Source of the DNA: RGIG1681 sp045657465
GTDB lineage: Bacteria > Bacillota > Clostridia > Christensenellales > UBA1242
Length of the DNA stretch: 64,000 nucleotides
NCBI GenBank assembly: GCA_045657465.1
Contig: JAZOTD010000014.1
Location: 62,001 to 126,000, forward strand
Reading direction: 5' to 3'
The translations under genes were made by a program, and so were the position numbers. This document shows positions 58,044 to 64,000 of this stretch, one piece after another. The notes under the pieces were generated by a model. That model had not been told where the DNA came from. It saw only the letters and a program-made list of their open reading frames with translations, and did not search any database. Numbering within the stretch: the first letter of the stretch is position 1; every line of letters starts with the position of its first letter.

Positions 58044-58604
58044 TTACTTTTTACCTGAGGTCTTCTTAATTTCTTTTCTTCTAACGTGTTCGTTAGTGTA
58101 GTAGATGCCATATCCATGATATGGTTCGACTTTCTTAATTGCTTTAACGTCAGCTGCGAACTGACCAACTTGTTCTTTGCTAATGCCTGCAACCAAGATT
58201 TCAGTTGCTGTAGGACAAGTTACTGTTAATCCTTGTGGGATTTCCATATTAACTGGGTGTGAGAATCCAATATTCAAAACAAGTTTGTTGCCTTGAACTT
58301 GAGTTTTGTAACCTACACCGCTAATAGTGATTGATTTTGTGAATCCAGTTGAAACACCTGTAACCATGTTAGCTACTAAAGCTCTGTATAAACCATGTTT
58401 AGCATTTGTTTCAGCCAAGTTGTCATTAGCTACTAATAAAATAGCTTGTTTGCCGTCTTGTTCAACCTTTGTAAGTGAAACGTTGCCAGTGATTTGTTGT
58501 TCAAGTTTTCCTTTTGGACCTGTTACAGTAACAAAATTAGAATCTGAAACTTCAACTGTTACGTTTTCTGGAAGAACGATTGGCGATTTACCTATACGAC
58601 TCAT
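58044..58604 (-). CDS. rplF: 50S ribosomal protein L6 (uL6)
   Basis: The 186-residue protein has MSRIGKSPIVLPENVTVEVS, VTGPKGKLEQ and the end motif VEPYHGYGIYYTNEHVRRKE. It sits near the sarcin-ricin loop and the factor-binding site. Length and neighbours (rpsH, rplR) are normal. Confidence 0.98.
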   Translation of the reverse strand: MSRIGKSPIVLPENVTVEVSDSNFVTVTGPKGKLEQQITGNVSLTKVEQDGKQAILLVANDNLAETNAKHGLYRALVANMVTGVSTGFTKSITISGVGYKTQVQGNKLVLNIGFSHPVNMEIPQGLTVTCPTATEILVAGISKEQVGQFAADVKAIKKVEPYHGYGIYYTNEHVRRKEIKKTSGKK

Positions 58605-58616
58605 ATCCTTTCCTCC

Positions 58617-59015
58617 TTACCATACATAGGCGAGAACTTCGCCACCAATACCAAGTTTTCTAGCTTCTCTATCTGTCATAACACCCTTTGATGTAGAAAC
58701 GATAACAATGCCAAGACCACCAAGAACTTTTGGTAATTCTTCACATGATGCGTAAATTCTACGACCAGGTTTAGAGATTCTCTTTAAGCCAGTAATAACT
58801 TTTTGATTTTTATTAACATATTTCAAGCTAATAACAAGATTTTTGTTTTTGCCAGCATTTTCAACTTCGTCAAAAGCTGCAATGTAGCCTTCATCAAGCA
58901 AGATTTGAGCAATTGATTTCTTCATGATTGAAGTTTCAAGAGTCACTGTTTCATGTCTTGCTGTTTGAGCATTTCTAATTCTTGTGAGCATATCTGCAAT
59001 TGAATCATTAACCAT
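58617..59015 (-). CDS. rpsH: 30S ribosomal protein S8 (uS8)
   Basis: The 132-residue protein has DSIADMLTRIRNAQTARHET at the start and GLGIVIVSTSKGVMTDREAR at the end; it binds central-domain 16S rRNA and in other bacteria represses the spc operon. It sits 12-19 bases from its neighbours. Confidence 0.98.
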   Translation of the reverse strand: MVNDSIADMLTRIRNAQTARHETVTLETSIMKKSIAQILLDEGYIAAFDEVENAGKNKNLVISLKYVNKNQKVITGLKRISKPGRRIYASCEELPKVLGGLGIVIVSTSKGVMTDREARKLGIGGEVLAYVW

Positions 59016-59034
59016 TTATCTTTCTCCTCCTATA

Positions 59035-59220
59035 TTACCAGCTAGATTTCTTTATTCCAGGAATTTGACCTTTGTATGCAAGTTCTCTAAAACAGATACG
59101 GCAGATGCCATATTTTTTAAGAACTGAATGAGGTCTTCCACAAAGTGAGCATCTTGTATACTCACGGGTTTTGTATTTTTGTGGTCCTTGTTGTTTATTA
59201 ATCATTGATTTTTTTGCCAT
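59035..59220 (-). CDS. rpsN: 30S ribosomal protein S14, zinc type (uS14 type Z)
   Basis: The 61-residue short S14 has the zinc site CSLC...CRIC within RCSLCGRPHSVLKKYGICRI and the ending LAYKGQIPGIKKSSW. The short zinc form is usual for Bacillota. It lies between rplE and rpsH. Confidence 0.98.
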   Translation of the reverse strand: MAKKSMINKQQGPQKYKTREYTRCSLCGRPHSVLKKYGICRICFRELAYKGQIPGIKKSSW

Positions 59221-59248
59221 TTTTTTCTCCTCGCTTACCTTTTATTCG

Positions 59249-59815
59249 TTAAGCCTTAAAAGGCATTCCCATGAGTTTAAGAAGCTTTCTAGCTTCATCA
59301 TCAGTTTTAGCGGTTGTAACGAAATTGATATCAAAACCTCTAATTTTCTCGATTTTATCATAGATAACTTCAGGGAAAATTAATTGTTCTTTAATACCAT
59401 AAGAGTAGTTACCTCTTCCGTCAAAACCTGTATTTGGGTCAATACCTCTAAAGTCACGAACTTTAGGAAGTGCAATAGCGATGAGTCTGTCTAAAAATTC
59501 ATACATTCTCTTTCCACGAAGTGTAACTTTTGCACCAATTTTTTGACCTTCACGAAGTTTAAAGTTTGCAATAGACTTTTTAGCAGTTGTAACAACTGGT
59601 TTTTGACCAGCGATAACAGCAAGTTCATCAACTGCAATATTGAAACTTTTTGAGTTATCTTTTTCAGCACCAAGTCCCATGCTTAAAACGATTTTTTCAA
59701 TCTTTGGAACTTCGTTTACATTTTTGTAACCAAACTCTTTAACAAGAGCAGGAACAACTTCTGAAAGGTATTTATCTTTTAATCTGATACCTGTTTCAAT
59801 TTTCTTTGTTGCCAT
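59249..59815 (-). CDS. rplE: 50S ribosomal protein L5 (uL5)
   Basis: The 188-residue 5S-rRNA protein shows VPKIEKIVLSMGLGAEKDNS, ITAKKSIANFKLREG-like TTAKKSIANFKLREGQKIGA, and IFPEVIYDKIEKIRGFDINF. It is slightly longer than average, at the N-terminus. The next gene on the transcript is rpsN. Confidence 0.98.
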   Translation of the reverse strand: MATKKIETGIRLKDKYLSEVVPALVKEFGYKNVNEVPKIEKIVLSMGLGAEKDNSKSFNIAVDELAVIAGQKPVVTTAKKSIANFKLREGQKIGAKVTLRGKRMYEFLDRLIAIALPKVRDFRGIDPNTGFDGRGNYSYGIKEQLIFPEVIYDKIEKIRGFDINFVTTAKTDDEARKLLKLMGMPFKA

Positions 59816-59821
59816 ATTCTA

Positions 59822-60331
59822 TTAAACTCCTCTTTGAGATGATCTAGAAGTTTGTGGTTTTTTAGCTACAGCAGTTTTTGTTGCTTTTTCTTCTGTTTTA
59901 ACAGCTTTTGTTGTAGCTTTCGACTTTTTTTCTGTTTTTGCAGGTTTTTCTGCTTTAGCTTCAGCATCTTCAGCTTTAGCTACTTTTTTAACTTTTGCGT
60001 CTTTAACATATTTTGAATCAAGAGATTTTCCGCAAGAGCAAACTCTTACTTTCTTTCCATCAACAACTGCATGTTTAACACGTGTTGGCTTTCCGCAAGA
60101 TGGGCAAACAACGTTAACGTTAGAAACGTCGATTGTTCCTTCAACTTTGATAAGTTCATTCTTATCTTGTGCTGTTCTTGCTCTTTTTGCTTTTGTAATG
60201 ATGTTTACGCCTTCAACAACGACTCTAACACCATTTTTTGTTTTTCTAATTGCGAGTACCTTTCCCTTTTTACCAGAGTCTTTTCCAGAATTAACAAGAA
60301 CGGTATCGCCAGTTTTAATACTAACTTTCAT
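59822..60331 (-). CDS. rplX: 50S ribosomal protein L24 (uL24) with Lys/Ala/Glu-rich C-terminal extension
   Basis: Residues 1-105 are uL24: KTGDTVLVNSGKDSGKKGKV, VVEGVNIITKAKRA, and a zinc-like CPSCGKPTRVKHAV...VRVCSCGKSL. Residues 106-169 are an added K/A/E/T-rich tail (for example KAEKPAKTEKKSKATTKAVK) ending SSQRGV. The tail resembles the extension on L30 in this genome. uL24 starts large-subunit assembly. It ends six bases before rplE. Confidence 0.95.
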   Translation of the reverse strand: MKVSIKTGDTVLVNSGKDSGKKGKVLAIRKTKNGVRVVVEGVNIITKAKRARTAQDKNELIKVEGTIDVSNVNVVCPSCGKPTRVKHAVVDGKKVRVCSCGKSLDSKYVKDAKVKKVAKAEDAEAKAEKPAKTEKKSKATTKAVKTEEKATKTAVAKKPQTSRSSQRGV

Positions 60332-60346
60332 TATTCTTTATCCTCC

Positions 60347-60718
60347 TTATAAAACTTCTGGTGCAAGTGAAATAATCTTCATAAATTTTGGATTAGCACG
60401 AAGTTCACGAGCAACAGGTCCAAAAATACGAGTTCCCTTTGGGTTACCCTCATTATTAATGATAACTGCAGCATTGTCGTCAAATTTAATATAACTGCCG
60501 TCTTCTCTTCTAACACCTTTTGTTGATCTTACGATAACAGCGGTAACAACATCGCCTTTCTTAATGTTTGCGCCTGGTGTTGCAGATTTTACAGAAGCTT
60601 TAATAATGTCTCCGATGTTTGCAGTTTTTACAACAGAACCACCAACAACGTGGAAGCACATAATTTCTTTTGCGCCTGAGTTGTCAGCAACTCTAAGTCT
60701 GGTTTGTGGTTGTATCAT
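60347..60718 (-). CDS. rplN: 50S ribosomal protein L14 (uL14)
   Basis: The 123-residue protein has MIQPQTRLRVADNSGAKEIM, GDVVTAVIVRSTKGVRREDG and NPKGTRIFGPVARELR, fully typical. It borders the intersubunit bridge region. The stop is 15 bases before rplX starts. Confidence 0.98.
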   Translation of the reverse strand: MIQPQTRLRVADNSGAKEIMCFHVVGGSVVKTANIGDIIKASVKSATPGANIKKGDVVTAVIVRSTKGVRREDGSYIKFDDNAAVIINNEGNPKGTRIFGPVARELRANPKFMKIISLAPEVL

Positions 60719-60738
60719 AATTGCTTTCTCCTTTTACA

Positions 60739-61005
60739 TTATTTAACTTTTTCAACAATACGAACTAAGCGCCATCTCTTATCTTTGCTAAGTGGACGAG
60801 TTTCAGCAATTTCAACTCTGTCACCGATATCGCATTGATTTTCAGGATCGTCTGCCTTTACTTTTGTTGATTGATTAAGTGTTTTTCCATAGATTGGGTG
60901 AAGAGCTTTTGTTTTCAAAAGAACAACGATTGTTTTGTCCATTTTGTTGCTTACAACTTCGCCAATTCTTGTTTTTCTTTCATTTCTTACAATTTCATTT
61001 GCCAT
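60739..61005 (-). CDS. rpsQ: 30S ribosomal protein S17 (uS17)
   Basis: The 88-residue OB-fold protein shows RIGEVVSNKMDKTIVVLLKT, HPIYGKTLNQSTKVKADDPE and IAETRPLSKDKRWRLVRI. Eight bases separate it from rpmC. Confidence 0.98.
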   Translation of the reverse strand: MANEIVRNERKTRIGEVVSNKMDKTIVVLLKTKALHPIYGKTLNQSTKVKADDPENQCDIGDRVEIAETRPLSKDKRWRLVRIVEKVK

Positions 61006-61013
61006 ATGTCACC

Positions 61014-61280
61014 TTAACCTTTAACTTCTGCATCGACTTTTGCAGTTTTTTTAGTTGATTTTTTAGCTACAGCTTCTGGAGCTTGAGCCAAGCCAAGTTC
61101 TCTTTGACGAATAACAGTTTTAACTCTTGCAATGTTTCTCTTGCAAAGGCTAAGTTCACTGCTGTTTGCCAAACTTCCAGTTGCATGTGTGAATCTTAAA
61201 TTAAACAATTCAGCTTTCAAACTTGCAAGTTTTTCAACAAGTTCTTTGTCTGTGAGTGCATTTAATTCAACAGTTTTCAT
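61014..61280 (-). CDS. rpmC: 50S ribosomal protein L29 (uL29) with short basic tail
   Basis: The 88-residue protein has the core LNALTDKELVEKLASLKAEL, FNLRFTHATGSLANSSELSL and IARVKTVIRQRELG. About 20 residues longer than usual: the tail AQAPEAVAKKSTKKTAKVDA is Ala/Lys-rich, in the style of the L24 and L30 additions. It is near the exit-tunnel mouth, next to L23. Confidence 0.96.
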   Translation of the reverse strand: MKTVELNALTDKELVEKLASLKAELFNLRFTHATGSLANSSELSLCKRNIARVKTVIRQRELGLAQAPEAVAKKSTKKTAKVDAEVKG

Positions 61281-61282
61281 AA

Positions 61283-61729
61283 TTATTCAGCCTCCTTTGT
61301 TTCAGGGGTAGCAGAATTTACAACTTCCTTCTTAACAATTTTTGTTCTGCATGGAAGTTTGTATTGAGCTTTCTTCAAAGCTGCAATCATCAATGCATCA
61401 GATGGACCTTTGCATTCAAAGATTACTCTGCCTGGTTTAACAACAGCAACCCAGTATTCTGGAGAACCTTTACCAGAACCCATACGAGTGTCTGCAGGTT
61501 TCTTTGAAACTGGCTTGTCTGGGAATACATTAATCCAAACCTTACCACCTCTTTGGAAGCATCTGTTGATTGCGATACGACCAGATTCAAGTTGGTTTGA
61601 TGTAATCCAACATGGTTCAAGAGCTTGAAGACCATATTCACCGTAAGTAACTTTGTTACCTCTGGTTGCTTTACCAGTCATTCTGCCTCTTTGAACTTTT
61701 CTTCTTTTAACTCTTTTTGGCATTAACAT
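61283..61729 (-). CDS. rplP: 50S ribosomal protein L16 (uL16)
   Basis: The 148-residue protein has MLMPKRVKRRKVQRGRMTGK, GEYGLQALEPCWITSNQLES and RMGSGKGSPEYWVAVVKPGR. The end (TPETKEAE) is slightly extended and acidic. Its ATG overlaps the rpsC stop codon (TAATG), giving coupled translation; a second in-frame ATG two codons later is also possible. Confidence 0.97.
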   Translation of the reverse strand: MLMPKRVKRRKVQRGRMTGKATRGNKVTYGEYGLQALEPCWITSNQLESGRIAINRCFQRGGKVWINVFPDKPVSKKPADTRMGSGKGSPEYWVAVVKPGRVIFECKGPSDALMIAALKKAQYKLPCRTKIVKKEVVNSATPETKEAE

Positions 61730-62400
61730 TAGTTGTTACCTCCTTGCACTTGTTTTGCGAGGTTTACTTTACCAAGAATTTCGCCTTTATAAATCCAAAC
61801 TTTAACACCAAGTTTGCCATAGATTGAGCTTTCTGCAAAACCATAATCAATGTCAGCACGAAGTGTTTGAAGTGGAATTGAACCAGCGTGGAGTGTTTCG
61901 CTTCTAGCGATTTCTGCGTTGTTAATACGTCCAGAAACCATAACTTTAACACCTTTAACGCCAGCTTTTTGACATCTAGCAATAGCTTGTTTCATTGCAC
62001 GACGACAAACTACACGTTGATCGAGTTGTGCAACAATTGATTCAGCAACAAGTTGAGCATCAAGGTCAGGTTGTTTAATTTCAACAACGTTGATGTTAAC
62101 TTCCTTTCCACCTGCAACTTTAGAAATTGCTGTTTTCATAGCTTCAACGCCAGCACCTTTTTGACCAATAACCATACCAGGTCTTGAAGTGTAGAGTGAA
62201 AGCATTACTTTCGAATCATTGCTTCTTTCAATAACTACTTTTGAAATACCACAATTTTTATATTTGTTATCAATAAATTCACGAATATTGTTATCTTCAA
62301 GAATGTAAGCTGCGATGTGCTTCTTGTCAGCAATCCAGTTGCTATCCCAAGTCTTGTTAATACCAACTCTGAATCCATGTGGATTAACTTTTTGTCCCAT
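61729..62400 (-). CDS. rpsC: 30S ribosomal protein S3 (uS3)
   Basis: The 223-residue protein has MGQKVNPHGFRVGINKTWDS, a KH domain with GMVIGQKGAGVEAMKTAISK and the ending VNLAKQVQGGNN. It surrounds the mRNA entry channel and has helicase-like activity. Order rplV-rpsC-rplP is standard. Confidence 0.98.
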   Translation of the reverse strand: MGQKVNPHGFRVGINKTWDSNWIADKKHIAAYILEDNNIREFIDNKYKNCGISKVVIERSNDSKVMLSLYTSRPGMVIGQKGAGVEAMKTAISKVAGGKEVNINVVEIKQPDLDAQLVAESIVAQLDQRVVCRRAMKQAIARCQKAGVKGVKVMVSGRINNAEIARSETLHAGSIPLQTLRADIDYGFAESSIYGKLGVKVWIYKGEILGKVNLAKQVQGGNN

Positions 62401-62418
62401 AATCTCCTCCTCTACCTA

Positions 62419-62808
62419 TTAAGCCTTTTTCTCATCAAGAATAATTGTGATATGGCTTGTTCTTTTCTTAATTGAATGTGCTCTGCCTTTGCTTACTGGT
62501 TGGAATCTCTTAAGTGTAGCAGCTCCATCAGCATAGCATTCAGCAACATATAAATTAGCTTTGTTCATTCCTAAATTGTTTTCAGCATTTGCGCCAGCAC
62601 TTTCCAAAACTTTAACTGAATATTCAGCGCCAACGTTTGGCATGTTTTTAAGCATAGCAACAGCAACTGTGTAGTCCTTACCACGAATAAGGTTAAGAAC
62701 TGTTCTTACCTTTGATGGAGATACGCCAAGATTTTTAGCGATAGCTCTAGGTCTTTTATCAGCATTTTCAGCATTTTTCAATGCTCTTTCTCTTTGTCTT
62801 GTAGCCAT
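62419..62808 (-). CDS. rplV: 50S ribosomal protein L22 (uL22)
   Basis: The 129-residue protein reads RAIAKNLGVSPSKVRTVLNL, AEYSVKVLESAGANAENNLG and ends in the tunnel hairpin region GRAHSIKKRTSHITIILDEK. It overlaps the rpsS stop codon by one base or so (start at 62808). Confidence 0.98.
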   Translation of the reverse strand: MATRQRERALKNAENADKRPRAIAKNLGVSPSKVRTVLNLIRGKDYTVAVAMLKNMPNVGAEYSVKVLESAGANAENNLGMNKANLYVAECYADGAATLKRFQPVSKGRAHSIKKRTSHITIILDEKKA

Positions 62809-63089
62809 TATTTACCTCCCTTCAAAGACTTCACACCAGCATGACCTCTATAAGTTCTTGTTGGTGCAAATTCACCGAGTTTGTATGAAACCATCTCTGC
62901 AGTAACATAAACAGGAACGTGTTTTCTACCATCATAAACAGCGATTGTGTGACCAACCATATCTGGAACGATAGTTGAAGATCTTGACCAAGTTTTGATT
63001 ACGTGCTTTTCGTTAGATGCGTTCATAGCTTCAATTTTCTTCATTAGGCTCTCATCTACAAATGGGCCTTTCTTAACTGATCTACTCAT
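62808..63089 (-). CDS. rpsS: 30S ribosomal protein S19 (uS19)
   Basis: The 93-residue protein has MSRSVKKGPFVDESLMKKIE and IVPDMVGHTIAVYDGRKHVP, with YKLGEFAPTRTYRGHAG at the end. It sits in the 30S head near S13. Standard place between rplB and rplV. Confidence 0.98.
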   Translation of the reverse strand: MSRSVKKGPFVDESLMKKIEAMNASNEKHVIKTWSRSSTIVPDMVGHTIAVYDGRKHVPVYVTAEMVSYKLGEFAPTRTYRGHAGVKSLKGGK

Positions 63090-63100
63090 ATCTTTGTCTC

Positions 63101-63928
63101 CTAATTAATACGTTTAACCATAAGTTTATTAGTTCTATTCTTTTTCTTTCTAGTCTTATAGCCCAAAGCAGGTTTGCCCCATGGAGTCATTGGACCAGCG
63201 TGTCCAATAGGAGCTCTACCTTCACCACCACCGTGTGGGTGATCAACAGGGTTCATTGCAGAACCACGAACGGTTGGTCTAACGCCCATATGTCTATGAA
63301 CACCAGCTTTACCGATTGATGTGATTTCATGTTCAATGTTTCCAACTTGTCCGATTGTTGCACGGCAAGCTTCAGGAACTTTTCTCATTTCGCCAGATGG
63401 CATACGAAGTGTAGCATAGCCACCTTCAAGAGCCATGAATTGAGCTGAGATACCAGCACTTCTAGCGATTTTTCCACCACGACCTGGGTTGAATTCAATG
63501 TTGTGTACAACTGAACCTACAGGAATGTTTGTGAATGGAAGTGTGTTACCAACTTTAATTTCTGCATTAACGCCACTTTCAACAACGTCGCCAACTGCAA
63601 GACCAACAGGAGCCAAGATATATCTCTTTTCACCATCAGCATAGTTTAAAAGAGCAATATAAGCTGATCTGTTTGGATCATATTCAATTGATGCAACTTT
63701 TGCAGGAATGCCGTCTTTGTTTCTCTTAAAGTCGATGATTCTGTATTTTTGACGGTTTCCACCACCAATATGTCTAACAGTAATTCTACCGTAAGAGTTA
63801 CGTCCACCAGTCTTTTTCTTTGTTTCAAGAAGGGATTTTTCAGGAGCTACTTTTGTAACTTCATCAAATGAAGCAACAGCTCTAAATCTTTGTCCTGCAC
63901 TGGTAGGATTTGATTTCTTTATTGCCAT
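63101..63928 (-). CDS. rplB: 50S ribosomal protein L2 (uL2)
   Basis: The 275-residue protein is required for peptidyl-transferase centre formation. ITVRHIGGGNRQKYRIIDFK, then VGSVVHNIEFNPGRGGKIAR and the conserved MNPVDHPHGGGEGRAPIGHA near 225-245 with the catalytic-site His are present. Length is normal. GGAG lies before the ATG, after the rplW stop. Confidence 0.98.
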   Translation of the reverse strand: MAIKKSNPTSAGQRFRAVASFDEVTKVAPEKSLLETKKKTGGRNSYGRITVRHIGGGNRQKYRIIDFKRNKDGIPAKVASIEYDPNRSAYIALLNYADGEKRYILAPVGLAVGDVVESGVNAEIKVGNTLPFTNIPVGSVVHNIEFNPGRGGKIARSAGISAQFMALEGGYATLRMPSGEMRKVPEACRATIGQVGNIEHEITSIGKAGVHRHMGVRPTVRGSAMNPVDHPHGGGEGRAPIGHAGPMTPWGKPALGYKTRKKKNRTNKLMVKRIN

Positions 63929-63952
63929 AATTTACTTTTCTCCTTTCCTAGA

Positions 63953-64000
63953 TTAAGACAAACTATCGAAGAATTCGATTGACTTACTGTCACTAGAGAG
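63953..64000 (-). CDS. rplW: 50S ribosomal protein L23 (uL23), 3' end only
   Basis: The last 15 codons before a TAA read LSSDSKSIEFFDSLS, where S-I-E-F-F matches the usual K-I-E-F-F near the C-terminus of uL23. Position just before rplB supports the call. The rest lies beyond the window. Confidence 0.75.
   Translation of the reverse strand, partial: LSSDSKSIEFFDSLS

Noticed and set aside
1..64000. tRNA genes, rRNA genes, CRISPR arrays, insertion sequences, prophage genes
   Set aside because: I looked for CCA-ended cloverleaf ends, regularly spaced repeats, transposase or integrase motifs and found none apart from the tRNA-like part of tmRNA.

Overview
The window is a low-GC chromosomal segment from an anaerobic Bacillota (Firmicutes), most likely an uncultured gut-type Clostridia. 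The signs are a zinc-type uS14, Clostridia-style SPOCS/LysM and Veg proteins, oxygen-sensitive energy enzymes (pyruvate:ferredoxin oxidoreductase, pyruvate formate-lyase and its activase), SAM-I and M-box riboswitches, strong AGGAG ribosome sites and TTGACA-N17-TATAAT promoters. The species cannot be named from sequence alone. No transposon, prophage, CRISPR array, rRNA or tRNA gene was found. The structural RNAs are tmRNA and cis-regulatory leaders.

Layout: 1-7.4 kb carries a Rho-N-like fragment, a SPOCS/LysM protein, veg, an acidic zinc-ribbon protein, acpP, a membrane-anchored HtrA-type protease, a surface protein and ung. At 7.4-7.7 kb a DUF4352-type membrane protein and an XRE regulator diverge from a shared operator region. 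At 7.7-9.5 kb are rplM-rpsI behind an L13-leader-like RNA, and truA. PFOR fills 9.6-13.1 kb. 13.2-20.1 kb is mostly unknown: two tandem two-TM paralogs, a five-gene operon (patatin, ComEC-like metallo-beta-lactamase protein, coiled-coil protein, small protein, P-loop-less shikimate-kinase-like protein) and an E/V-rich membrane protein. 20.3-25.5 kb holds a PHP phosphoesterase, a zeta-toxin-like kinase, metK with a SAM-I riboswitch, a Fic-fold protein lacking the catalytic His, and xth. 25.7-29.1 kb is glgB-glgA. 29.2-36.2 kb has a peptidase-E-like protein, pflA-pflB, a Gre factor and a large surface protein. 36.4-45.2 kb alternates orphan plus-strand genes of unknown role with ssrA-smpB, metG and an MBG-type lipoprotein. 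45.2-50.2 kb has rnr, a GNAT acetyltransferase and mgtE behind an M-box. 50.3-64.0 kb is the S10/spc/alpha ribosomal-protein cluster on the minus strand, from rplQ back to the 3' end of rplW, with secY, adk, infA and rpoA in usual order but no map gene.

How the genes work together: the housekeeping part is translation (ribosomal proteins, infA, metG, ssrA/smpB, truA) plus pyruvate fermentation, glycogen synthesis, SAM synthesis and Mg2+ uptake. The accessory part is a scatter of single genes, each with its own near-consensus promoter and often its own terminator: a zeta-like kinase, Fic-like protein, Cys-His-Asp protein, internally duplicated protein and six-repeat helical protein. Four of them end in a short tail rich in Q, P, G and E.

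Most worth a second look are the metG leader, which has mutually exclusive helices, a terminator and a possible leaderless uORF but no T-box; the XRE operator sitting exactly in the -35/-10 spacer of its divergent neighbour; the leaderless geometry of truA and smpB; the orphan plus-strand proteins; and the altered T-loop of tmRNA.
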